From Thinopyrum elongatum (taxonomy: Eukaryota > Streptophyta > Magnoliopsida > Poales > Poaceae), in NCBI GenBank assembly GCA_011799875.1, contig CM022297.1:363386921-363450920 (forward strand): a DNA stretch of 64,000 bases. The letters run 5' to 3'. Within the stretch, counting starts at the first letter, position 1. Every line of letters begins with the position of its first letter. This document shows, one piece after another, positions 35,372 through 46,140 of the stretch. The notes under the pieces are model-generated. The model ran no database searches. It worked only from the letters and a program-made list of their open reading frames with translations, and was not told the DNA's origin. The position numbers and the translations under genes are program-made.

Positions 35372-38300
35372 TCACGTCAACTTATCAGTGCAATTTTGAG
35401 AATTGTGTTCAATCGAATCACAAAGGCTGCATTTGTTCTTTATTTTTGGTTGTAGTTCTAGAGCTGATTTGAACCGCCTGGTGCGGGTGCGCCCTTTTGT
35501 GACTGACCTGGGTGGGTCCGTAGGGGCCAGGGGGCCAGGTGGGGCAGGAGGTTGACCTAATGCACCGGGGGCTATAGGATCTGATGCTTCCTTAGCCCGG
35601 GCTGCTTCCTGGGCTGCCTTTAGCTTCTTCCACCTTAGGTTTTTCAGTTTAGTAACCTCAATGTCTGCTGCCTTCATGTGCCTCACAACCACAGCGGCCG
35701 CCTCATCACTTGACATTGCTTTCTTTGCCAACTTTGCAAAATCCATTGTCATGTTCACTTGGCGTACTTGGTTCTCCGACTCAGCGGGCAAGTTCGGGGC
35801 AGAGTTTTGGTCAGTTGGTGGGGGCACACTTGGGACCTCATCTTGCGTCCAACGTCGCTTGATGTAGTGTGCAGGGATCTCATCAACGCCAATGTGTGTG
35901 AAAATTTTGAGGACATGGCAACAAAGAATCCCGTCCCTATGCCAATTGCAACAGTCACAGTCATAGATGGCTGCTTCTAGCCTCACCGTGGCAAGATACT
36001 TCCCCGACCCATACACCGGAACATAATCTGTGTTTGGTTCAAGGTCATAAAAGTTGACACCAAGGGGTCATACATCGTACTACCCAATCATCTCAAACTC
36101 AGTCCTGAACTTTACATAGATGTCCCTAGTGTACACCTTGTAGGCATGTCTCTCAACGGGGAAACGTGACCACCTTTGGGCATCCAAATGTTCTGTCCGG
36201 TAGTCTTTTCCACCCTCCCTCACAAGTATGTGCACCTGAATTTTCTCATATTGCTTGACAAAATTGAGGAGCGACCTGTGTGGGTTCACATAGCGCTTCA
36301 AGACAGCGTTGAACCCCTCGCTGCGTTGTGTCGACTGAAGGAATGGGAAGAACCTGAACTTGAAGTAGCATGGCACCCATGTAGCCCGGTCTTCATAGAG
36401 TTTCTCAAAGTGTCCATGCATGAGCCCCTCATACTTTAGCAAGAGTGCAGCCCACTTTCGCTCAAATTCTGCCGGGGTGAAACTGAAGTCAATATAGTCG
36501 TTGAAGTCTTCCACCAAATCTGGGTTCCTAGCCAACACAGGTCCAAGTTTTTCTTGCGCTTTCTTCATGATATGCCAACGGCAACAATGGTGTATCATTG
36601 TGGGGAACTTGTTCTTGATTGATGCCGCCATTGCAGCATCTTGGTCTGTGATTATGTTGTCCGAAGCCAATCCATCCATCGCCTCCAGGAACGCATCAAA
36701 AAGCCAGTCATAGCTCGAGGCTAGCTCCTTCAGGACAAAGCCTCATCCAAGCATAATTGACTGCCCATGCCTGTTGATGCCAATGAAGGGGGAAAACGGC
36801 ATACTGTACATGTTTGTGAGAGAAGTTGCATCAAACGATACACAATCGTGATAAGCCGCTGCATAAGCTTTCCGGGCTGTACCATCCACCCTAAACAAGT
36901 TCTCACTCCTGCCTTCCGCATTCATCTTGCACTTGAAGAAAAAACCAGGGTCTGCTTCCTTAACTATGCAAAAGTAGTTGAGGGTTTCTTCAATGTCGCA
37001 GTCTTTAGTTGCAGCATTCAATTTTGAACAGTGGTTATGTATGGCTTTGCATGTGTAAGGGACGATCAACTCTGACCCATAGTATGATGACATCACCATC
37101 ATCATTCTCCCTGTCAAAAACATAATGAACCCTTGTGTTATTCCAGGCAACTAAACATGATGTAAGGAGCAACCTATGCATAAAATAGAGGAACTTCATA
37201 TACATAAATAGTTTTTATAACTAGGATTTTTCCATGTACAACCCTGCAACCAACCCTCTCAAACAACCCTGCAACCAAATACAAGAAATCTCTTGTGTCC
37301 CCAACACACCCAATACAATGGCAAATTGTATAGGTGCACTAGTTCGGTGAAGAGATGGTGATAAAAGTGTAATATGGATGGTAGAAATAAATTTTTATAA
37401 TCTGAATAAATAAAAACAGCAAGGTAGCAAGTGACAAAAGTGAGCACAAACGGTATTGCAATGCTTGAAAACAAGGCCTAGGGTCCGTACTTTCGCTAGT
37501 GCAATCTCTCAACAATGCTAATATAATTGGATCATATAACCATCCCTCAACGTGCGATGAAGAATCACTCCAAAGTTCCTATCTAGAGGAGAACATAAGA
37601 ATAAATTATTTGTAGGGTACAAAACCACCTCAAAGCTATTCTTTCCGATCGATCTATCCAAGAGTTCGTACTAAAATAACACCAAAGCAAATTCAGATTC
37701 GTAATGCTCAATCCAACACAAAGAACCTCAAAGAGTGCCCCAAGATTTCTACCGGAGAAACAAAGACAAGAACGTGCATCAACCCCTATGCATAGATTAC
37801 CCCAATGTCACCTCGGGAATCCGCGAGTTGAGTGCCAAAACATATATCAAGTGAATCAATATAATACCCCATTGTCACCACGGGTATTCGTATGCAAAAC
37901 ATATATCAAGTGCTCTCAAATCCATAAAAGTATTCAATCCGATAAAATGAAATCTCAAAGGGAAAACTCAATTCATCACAACAAGATAGAGAGGGGGAAA
38001 AACCATATGATCCGACTATATTAACAAAGCCCGCGATACATCAAGATTGTGCATCTCAAGAACACGAGAGAGAGAGAGAGATTAAACACATAGTTACTGG
38101 TACAAACCCTCAGCCCCGAGGGTGGACTACTCCCTCCTCATCATGGTGGCCGCCGGGATGATGAAGATGGCCACCGGTGATGATTCCCCCCTCCGGCAGG
38201 GTGCCGGAACGGGGTCTAGATTGGATCTTGTGGATACAGAGGCCTTGCGGCGGTGGAACTTCTGATCTAGGGTCTCCCCTAGGGTTTTTGGAATATTTGG

Positions 38301-39440
38301 CAATTTATAGGGCGAAGAGGCGGTGCGGGAGGCCACCGAGGTGGGCACAACCCACCGGGGCGTGCCTGGGGGCCCAGGCGCACCCTGGTGGGTTGTGCCC
38401 CCCTCGGGGCACCCCCCAGGTGCTGCTCTGGCCCATTGGATGTCTTCTGGTTCACAAAAAATCCACAAAAAGTTTCGCTGCATTTGGACTCCGTTTGATA
38501 TTGATTTTCAGCGATGTAAAAAAACAAGCAAAAATAGCAACTGGCACTAGGCACTATGTCAATAGGTTAGTCCCAAAAAATGATATAAAGTTGCTATAAA
38601 ATGATTGTAAAACATCCAAGAAAGATAATATAACAGCATGAATACTTCATAAATTATAGATACGTTGGAGACGTATCAGGATGCCTTCGTGGGAACGGAG
38701 ATACTTGGATAGTGAAGGCTTGTCAATCAACGGATGGGTGTGATCTGCAACAAAGTTAATAACCTCCCATCCGCCATCTATTAGCTTGACCACCATCTTA
38801 GCAGGGCATTTGGTTTGCTTTATAGTCTCTCTTTTTCGCTTCTTCTTATAAGTGGGTTCATCGTCATCCTCCTCAATATCTTGTTTAGGGGAGCTCGGGC
38901 ATGCACTTTTCTTGCTGGAGGAGACAACATCTGATACTCCAACCCTCTCCACAGGCTTACGAAACTTGGTACAGTAGAATTGTTGTTTGTCCAGCACCCC
39001 TGTGTATGCCGACCTGTGGGATGTATTCGACTTGATTGAAAAACCCGGTCCTAGAGCATAGCGATTGTAGTGTTCTATTGCCCCCACTAGGGTGTCAAAG
39101 CGCATGCCAACATAAGGTACTTGTGGCTGCGACCACACTTCTCTTCATCTTCCAAGTCAGGTGCATGATCAACTGTAGCATTAGCAGGACCAACTACAAC
39201 GTTGGGAGCAGCGACATGGGTGGTCGGAACATGAGAAGTATTAGAGCCAATGTCGGGGTCTGGTGACTCACCAACACCCTCCTCCCAACGAATATCCTGT
39301 TGATCATAGGCTGTATTTAAGAAGGGCGAACCCAACTCAACCGAAATGTTGATAGACTCTACGTCAACCAGTGCTTCATTGAGATCAATCATCTTTTTTT
39401 CCTTCTTCTTGTCCCTCTCTCTTCTTATCAGCTCACCCTG
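35372..39440 (-). pseudogene. MULE transposase copy 1 (FAR1/FHY3-type), interrupted by an LTR
   Basis: The minus-strand gene starts near 39440 with an exon containing MIDLNEALVDVE, then the FAR1 DNA-binding region (YVGMRFDTLVGAIEHYNRYA; CPAKMVV; HTHPL). The second exon region (37150-35372) has the MULE core with D in SFDAT, D in IITDQDAAM and E in STQRSEGFN, a CCRWH motif, a SWIM zinc finger (CDCCNWHRDGILCCH), and a C-terminal CCHC knuckle (CSLCDSIEHNSQNC). Defects: frameshift near 39130, a 1438-bp LTR fragment replacing about 220 bp around the intron, TGA for the Cys before GFVLKELA, and TAG plus TGA after FEMIG. The C-terminal 0.4 kb is unique to this copy. Confidence 0.85.
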
Positions 39441-39975
39441 CAGAAACAATTTTTTTAGTTGACAATAACATAGCCAATATAAACATATTTTTGTTGGGAG
39501 GAGAAGTTAAGGTAAAAGTAGTACTAGATTAAATTAGGGCAACCATATACACTTTTTTAGGCAACTATAAAGATAAACAGAAGCAAATTTTGTGTTGTTT
39601 TCACACAAGTTCATTTTTGTCATACCTTTTTTCTGTTACCATCAACACACCGTATGCGAATAATTTTTGACATGTGTGTTTTCTTTGTTGTTTTTCCAGC
39701 AGGAGGTGACAACTGTTATTGCAGTGGAAAAAATGCACATATGGTAGGCAGATCTCAGCGCGGGCAGAAGACCTTTTCATAGTAGTGTAGATTGTCTGGA
39801 TTAGGCAGATCTTCTCTACAACGCTGTTACTTTTATATTTTTTATGAGAGGATGCATATGTAGTGAACTAGTTTTCAATGCTTTTGTGCGAATGCTATAC
39901 TTTTTTTGTTTTTCGTGCTTTGGATTGTTCCTGGATCATTGAGAACTGTATGCAGTCATAGCCAGCTGATGAATG
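35786..39975 (-). repeat. Left inner arm of the palindrome
   Basis: This is the inverse of 40042-42935, extended by the LTR fragment. It runs from GGGCAAGT (the inverse of ACTTGCCC at the other arm's end) to GATGAATG at the loop. The 1297 bp between the LTR fragment and the loop face the other arm without a large interruption. Confidence 0.85.
37241..38678 (-). mobile_element. Truncated LTR inside transposase copy 1
   Basis: This belongs to the same LTR family as 19031-20604. The right edge is the intact LTR terminus (GAGACGTATCA). The left edge starts within the LTR, about 150 bp short, and carries a duplicated ACCCTGCAACCA (37241-37252 and 37266-37277). Compared with copy 2, about 220 bp of transposase and intron are missing at the site and no target duplication exists. 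The simplest reading is an ordinary insertion or solo LTR followed by a deletion that removed its left end and flank. Confidence 0.8.
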
Positions 39976-40041
39976 GAAACATCCTGCCTAATCCAGTTCT
40001 CAATGAATGCAAACAAGAAAAGCTTTGCATCAAGGTGTTTG
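39976..40041. other. 66-bp loop at the centre of the palindrome
   Basis: The sequence between GATGAATG and its inverse CATTCATC is unique. The flanking arms match for about 500 bp of non-coding DNA on each side (divergent 5' regions of the two transposase copies) before the coding exons. The arm bases next to the loop also share TTCTCAATGA-type phrases with the loop itself. Confidence 0.75.
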
Positions 40042-42935
40042 CATTCATCAACTGGCAGTGGCTGCATACAGTTCTCAATGATTCAGGAACAATTCAAAGC
40101 ACAAAAAACAGAAAAAAAGTATAGCATTCGCACAAAAGCATTGAAAACTAGTTCAGTACATATGCATCCTCTCGTAAAAATATATAAAAGTAACAGCGTT
40201 GCAGAGAAGATCTGCCTAATCCAGACAATCTACACTATCTTCTGCCCGTGCTGAGATCTGCCTAACATATGTGCATTTTTCCCACTACAATAACAGTTGT
40301 CACCTCCTGCTGAAAAAACAACAAATAAAACACACATGTAAAAAATTATTCGCATATGGTGTGCTGGTGGTTACAGAAAAAAGGTATGACAAAAATGAAC
40401 TTGTGTGAAAACAACACAAAAGTTGCCTCTGTTTATCTTTATAGTTGCCTAAAAAAGTGTATATGGTTGCCCTAATTTAATCTAGTACTGATTTTACCTT
40501 AATTTCTCCTCCCAACAAAAATATGTTTATATTGGCTATGTTATTGTCAACTAAAAAAATTGTTTCTGCAGGGTGAGCTGATAAGAAGAGAGAGGGACAA
40601 GAAGAAGGAAAAAAAGATGATTGATCTCAATGAAGCACCGGTTGACGTAGAGTCTGTCAACATTTCGGTTGAGTTGGGTGAGCCCTTCTTAAATACAGCC
40701 TATGATCAACAGGATATCCGTTGAGAGGAGGGCGTTGGTGAGTCCCCAGACCCCGACATTGGCTCTAATACTGCTCATGTTCCAACCATCCATGTCGCTG
40801 CTCCCAACGCTGTAGTTTGTCCTGCTAATGCTACAGTTGATCATGCACCTGACTTGGAAGATGAAGAAGCGTGGTTGCAGCCACAAGTACCTTATGTTGG
40901 CATGCGCTTTGACATGCTAGTGGGGGCAATAGAACACTACAATCGCTATGCTCTAGGACCGGGTTTTTCAATCAAGTCGAATACATCCCACAGGTCGGCA
41001 TACACATGGGTGCTGGACAAACAACAATTCTACTGTAACAAGTTTCGTAAGCCTGTGGAGAGGGTTGGAGTATCAGATGTTGTCTCCTCCATAAAAAAAG
41101 TGCATGCCTGAGCTCCCCTGAACAAGATATTGAGGAGGATGACGATGAACCCACTTATAAGAAGAAGCGAAAAAGAGAGACTATAAAGCAAACCAAATGC
41201 CCTGCTAAGATGGTGGTCAAGCTAATAGATGGCGGATGGGAGGTTATTAACTTTGTTGCAGATCACACCCATCCGTTGATTGACAAGCCTTCACTATCCA
41301 AATATCTCCGTTCCCACCAAGGCATCCCCCCTGAAGAGAAGAAATTTCTGACTCACCTACGCGACAACAACTTGACAGCAGGTACATCAAACAACACCCA
41401 CCCCCTCCTCTTTTTGATCGGGAGCAACTCTGGCAACTTAAATTAGAAGATGAGGCAACTCTATTTTGACTTTGAGCAACTCTGATAAGAAACATGGTGC
41501 CCAGCATATAAAAAATCCTAGTAACTTCTAACATTATGGATTCATGTACATGGAAAAATCCTAGTTATAAAAACTATTTATGTATATGAAGTTCCTTATG
41601 TTTTTGACAGGGAGAATGATGATGGTGATGTCATCATACTATGGGTCAGAGTTGATCGTCCCTTACACATGCAAAGCCATACATAGCCACTGTTCAAAAC
41701 TGAATGCTGCAACTAAAGACTGCGACAGTGAAGAAACCATCAACTACTTTTGCAAAGTTAAGGAAGCAGACCCTGGTTTTTTCTTCAAGTGCAAGACGGA
41801 TGCGGAAGGCAGGTGTGAGAACTTGTTTTGGGTGGATGGTGCAGCCCGGAAAGCTTATGCGGCGGCTTATCACGACTGTGTATCGTTTGATGCAACTTAT
41901 CTCACAAACATGTATAGTATGCCGTTTGCCCCCTTCATTGGCATCAACAGGCATGGGCAGTCAATTATGCTTGGATGTGGCTTTGTCCAGAAGGAGCTAG
42001 CCTGAAGCTATGACTGGCTTTTTGATGCGTTCCTGGAGGCGATGGATGGATTGGCTCCGGACAACATAATCACAGACCAAGATGCTGCAATGGCGGCATC
42101 AATCAAGAACAAGTTCCCCACAACGATACACCGTTGTTGCCGTTGGCATATCATGAAGAAAGCGCAAGAAAAACTTGGACCTGTGTTGGCTAGGAACCCA
42201 GATTTGGTGGAAGACTTCAACGACTATATTGACTTCATTTTCACCCCGGCAGAATTTGAGCGAAAGTGGGCTGCACTCTTGCTAAAGTATGAGGGGCTCA
42301 TGCATGGACACTTTGAGAAAGTCTATGAAGACCAGGCTACATGGGTGCCATGCTACTTCAAGTTCAGGTTCTTCCCATTCCTTCAGTCCACACAATGCAG
42401 CGAGGGGTTCAACGCTGTCTTGAAGCGCTATGTGAACCCACACAAGTCGCTCCTCAATTTTGTCAAGCAATATGAGAAAATTCAGGTGCACATACTTGTG
42501 AGGGAGGGTGGAAATGACTACCGAACAGAACATTTGGATGCCCAAAGGTGGTCGCGTTTCCCCGTTGAGAGACATGCTTACAAGGTGTACACTAGAGACA
42601 TCTATGTAAAATACAGGACCGAGTTTGAGATGATTGGGCAGTACAATGTACGACCCCTTGGTGTCAAATTTTATGACCTTGAACCAAACACAGATTATGT
42701 TCCGGTGTATGGGTCGAGGAAGTATATTGTCACGGTGAGGCCAGAAGCAGCCATCTACGACTGTGACTGTTGCAAGTGGCATAGGGACGGGATTCTTTGT
42801 TGCCATGTCCTAAAAATTTTCACACACATTGGCGTTGATGAGATCCCTACGCACTACATCAAGCGACGCTGGACGCAAGATGCAGTCCCAAGTGTGCCCC
42901 CACCAACTGACCAAAACTCTGGCCCGGACTTGCCC
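40042..42935 (+). repeat. Right inner arm of the palindrome
   Basis: This is the inverse of the left inner arm without the LTR fragment. Between the two transposase copies I count 9 amino-acid differences over about 180 residues of the core (roughly 95% identity). The arm stops abruptly at ACTTGCCC, and a 12-nt filler follows. Confidence 0.85.
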
Positions 42936-42958
42936 AAGCGACGCTGGTACTATACTAG
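40571..42958 (+). pseudogene. MULE transposase copy 2 (FAR1/FHY3-type), C-terminally truncated
   Basis: This copy has the same domain order as copy 1: acidic/basic N-terminus, FAR1 zinc region (40854 to about 41400), an intron of about 210 bp between CAG|GTACATC (donor near 41380) and an acceptor near 41610, the MULE core and a SWIM finger (CDCCKWHRDGILCCH). The core acidic residues remain (SFDAT, IITDQDAAM, STQCSEGFN). Defects: a stop where the other copy has Trp near 40723, a frameshift near 41090-41110, a TGA at 42003-42005 after QKELA, and loss of the C-terminal coiled region and zinc knuckle at the deletion junction, after which 12-nt filler and arm sequence are read through. The nonsense sites differ from those of copy 1. 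Confidence 0.85.
42936..42958. other. Deletion junction with templated filler
   Basis: The 12 bases AAGCGACGCTGG at 42936-42947 are not expected at this place in either arm but exactly repeat 42861-42872, 75 bp upstream. They are followed by 11 bases of TACTATACTAGGC-type sequence repeated in the adjoining outer arm. This is the fusion point of inner and outer arm after loss of about 6.84 kb. Confidence 0.8.
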
Positions 42959-45228
42959 GCAACTGGTACTACTATACTAGGCAACTAGTACTACTATACT
43001 AGGCATCTGGTGGTGAAGACATGAAAACATGATTGTTTTTTTATATAAAGCAGAAATAAAAACAACAAACCCAGTATACCTAGCAAGCGTTGAGCAATAC
43101 ATATCCAAGGAAAAGACATACCTAATGTCACTGCCTTGAGATAAACTACAACAAAAACATCCCCCCTAGCCCCCCCCTACAGATTTCAAGTTTTTTTTTA
43201 AAAATACCTCGTCTCTGCTTTTCTTCACATGTTTCGGCTGCCTCCCTTCTTCATCACAAGGAGCGGAATCAGTGGCCCGTTTCCCAGCCCGTCCACCCCG
43301 GACAGGATTCTCATTCGTTCGCCCTCGTTTGCGTCAAATATTGCTTGTTGTTTGGACCAGCTCCTCGTTTCCCTCATTTCCAGTTTCGCCATCAGTCCTT
43401 CCTGCAATCCCCTTGCTTTTTCGGGTCATTCTGTAAAACAAAATATGCAACACGAAAAAAAGAAAAAAAAATGTCATTTGGATGGAAAAAATACAAAGAC
43501 CTAGAAGCACAATTATACTTGGAGATAAAAAAATGAGCGAATTCACTATCATTCCTGAGTACAAAAAATGTGTCTCTGTTTAACATCTCCTAACTTTCAT
43601 CACCATGACTACTGCAAAAAAAAAGCCTATTATTCCAGGTTTTTTCTTTTTGAGGGTCGCCTATTATTCCAGGTTATTCCTGATGACATCTTGTCTACTA
43701 TTCGGGCCAACTAGGTGGTGAATCTAGGCAACTGTAGGATGTTAGGTAGGCAACTTATAGCAACAAAAAAACTTTACTAAACATGACTGCTACATGCTGG
43801 CACTTGCACACAAAAAAAACTAATTACCCAAAAAAAGCATCAATTGATATATTTCCTTGCAAAACGAGATAGTAAAATTGAGCAACTACTGTCATATACC
43901 TATACAACTACCCCTGCAGATCCAAGCAACCCCAAAACACCCAAAAAAATGATAAAGCAACTTTAAAAATATACTGTAACCAACTATTTTAACAAAAGTT
44001 AGGCAATCCCAAAAAAGCGGCGAAAATCACAGAAATCAGTACAAAAAGTCTAGCACTCTGCGACCCAATTTCAGTCAAAGGTATAACAGCAAAAAAAACA
44101 ACATGACAATCAAGTATCACGAACTCTCCATTGATCTCCAACACACTACCAATCAAAAAAACAGGACGAAAACACCTATTTGACTGTACAACTACCAACG
44201 CACTACCGAGAATAAGAGCTCCAATTCCCCATCCATCTGGGCAATTTCAACTACTGTCACAAAGGCTACACAATGCCTCCATTAGATCCAGGCAACTCAA
44301 CAGCACCCCAAAAAAAAGTGAGAAAAAATACAGCAACTGCTGTGAAAAATCATGGCAACTGCGTGAGAAAAATTCAGCAACTACTATCGCCTGCCTATAC
44401 AAATCCCATCATACATCCAGGCACTCAACAACACCCCGAAAAGGGTGAGAAAAAAATATAGCAACTGCTGTGCAAATTCATGGCAACTGCATGAGAAAAA
44501 TTCAGCAACTACTGTCGCCTGCCTATACAAATCCCCTCATAGATCTAGGCACTCAACAACACCCCAAAAAGACCCCCAAATCTCCCCAACCTCCCTCACC
44601 GTATCACCAACCTCAACATCCACCCCCCGACGCCCCCCACCCCCCCGATTCTCAACCCCGCCCCCCCCCCCCCATCTAAAAAAACATTGAAGTTGTTGTA
44701 GATGCAATGGACGAGCCCCGCAGATGCCATGGACAATCCCCGTGCTCGCCCTCCTTGCGCGCGACGGACACAGTAGTATTGCCCCGGCACCTCACCCAAA
44801 CCCTAGCCCTCACCCTCGCCATGCCAAAATCCCGAAAAAAGCAAGGAGGAGATGGCGGGATTACCTCCGCCTGTAGCCGCAGCCGCCCCGCGCCGACGAA
44901 CGGCCTCCCACACCGGCAAATCCCCGGCGAATCCACGACCGCAGTCCCGCGCAGGTCGTCATCACAAGAGGAAGAGGAGGCAAAGGCCGTTTCGAAAATG
45001 GAGGAGAGGGCGGAGGATTTTTCGAACAGGTAGAAAGGGGAAGGAGCGTGGGAGGAGCGTTTTCGCCTGAAATTAATGGGGCGGGGCCCACCACTACGCC
45101 GCGCCTAACAGGCAATCGCCTGTGTCAAAACCATTACAATCGCGTGGTCGGGATCTCGCGCATCTCACGGTCGAGCGATGTGCGCTCGCGCGCGCCGAAT
45201 CGTGCAGCTGCACGATTAAGCAATCAGG
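42959..45228 (-). repeat. Right outer arm of the MULE palindrome
   Basis: This is the inverse of 26772-28942. On minus it contains the GC-rich leader zone, the repeated GTTGC-rich leader intron and exon 1 of the Ulp1-like gene (ATG near 43430, MTRKSKGIAGRTDGETGN). Here codon 9 is open, unlike the left copy, but a TGA follows in TTSNI. Any promoter in it would read leftward into the antisense strand of transposase copy 2. Confidence 0.85.
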
Positions 45229-45554
45229 AAACATCTGTGCCTGCTTGCAGTTCCTCAAAAAAGGAATCTGGGCCTGCTTGCACTGTTAAGCCTGCGACGG
45301 CGCACCTTGCAGAACCTAGTAGAAAGAGAAGTCCTTCCTAGAAACAAAAAAGGAATAGAAGCCAGAGACCAAAACATTTCGGATTCTGATGCTGGAGTCC
45401 GAAGCGGGATCCACCCAAGACCCAACCCAACCTATATTTACGTCAGAAGAAGTGCGCTCCGTAGCAGGCAATCGTGATTCAGCGACGGGCTCCTAATTAT
45501 TGTCAGGCGAGGGGAGGATCTGAAGAAGGCGAAGGGGAGGATCCGAAGAAGGCG
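45229..45554 (+). other. Spacer and possible promoter before the mitochondrial-type gene
   Basis: A direct repeat of GGCCTGCTTGCA-like sequence (45237 and 45269) lies next to the palindrome end. CCTATATTTACG near 45430 could serve as a TATA box about 125 bp before the ATG. GAGGATCTGAAGAAGGCGA is repeated in tandem (about 45516-45556) up to the start codon. Confidence 0.35.
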
Positions 45555-46140
45555 ATGGCGGCACTTCGATACGCGGCGAGGACGCTCTTTGGCCGCGCGC
45601 TCAGGTAAACGCGGTCGGCGGCCGTCTCACTGGCCCCACAGCAAGCGCAACGCCGGCTCTTGCCAAGGCTCATCCACAGCGAGGTATGGCAACCAAAAAT
45701 CACACCTTTTATCCATTTCCAATTAGGTTTTGTGCTGCGTAAGTAACTCCATCGAGGATTTGCAATCACGCTCTTACTATCCAGTTGGTTAATAATGGAA
45801 ACTCATTTCATCTATTTGTCCAGCATGCTTGTGGAAAACCGGTTGCAGGCTGTCAAGATGAGAAAATGTACTGGAAAATCCAGAACATGAAAGAGGAGCT
45901 GTATGATTTGATTGTTGAGGCGGATAGGAAGAACATGATTCTTGGCACTATAGGCAGACAAAACAGAGAGCTGCTTCAGGATCTTTCTGTACAAGTGGAG
46001 GCTCGACCCAATGACCCCAACTGGTGCGATCTCAATTACTTGGAGATATATATGCTCTTCTTTTCCTTTTGTCTTTTACATGAGTTGATGTATTTTTGTA
46101 TCTCATCTGCCTGTCCTGTAGGCGCTATTTCTGAGGATTA
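45555..46140 (+). pseudogene. Small decayed gene with mitochondrial-type presequence
   Basis: Exon 1 (45555-45683) encodes MAALRYAARTLFGRALR, then after a TAA at codon 18 continues in frame as an Arg/Ala-rich stretch ending LPRLIHSE before a GTATGG donor. Exon 2 starts at 45824 after TTTGTCCAG in the matching phase and encodes a Lys/Glu-rich helical region (EKMYWKIQNMKEELYDLIVEADRKN) to about 46042. The next expected donor seems lost: GAG is followed by ATATAT where GTATAT would fit. The N-terminus (no acids, many Arg, Ala and Leu) is a typical mitochondrial presequence. I recognise no functional family; it looks like a small grass-specific mitochondrial protein. The early TAA would stop translation unless another start or splice is used. 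Confidence 0.55.

Larger units (their letters stand above)
26772..45228. mobile_element. Large palindromic Mutator-like (MULE) locus with Ulp1 gene and two inverted transposases
   Basis: The left and right ends match as inverted repeats starting CCTGATTGCTTAATCGTGCA. The left half reads: promoter arm with exon 1, the rest of an Ulp1-like gene (+), transposase copy 1 (-). After a 66-bp loop (39976-40041) the right half is the inverse: transposase copy 2 (+), then the inverse promoter arm. The right half lacks the counterpart of 28943-35785. MULEs carrying Ulp1-like genes (Kaonashi type) and FAR1-type transposases are known in plants; the duplicated inverted arrangement is not standard. No 9-bp target duplication is visible at 26772/45228. 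Over a 185-bp stretch of exon 1 I count about 14 differences between arms. Confidence 0.8.

Noticed and set aside
26763..45237. 9-bp target duplication flanking the MULE palindrome
   Set aside because: The nine bases left (TTATTTTGC) and right (AAACATCTG) do not match, so the ends may be eroded or not true transposition ends.
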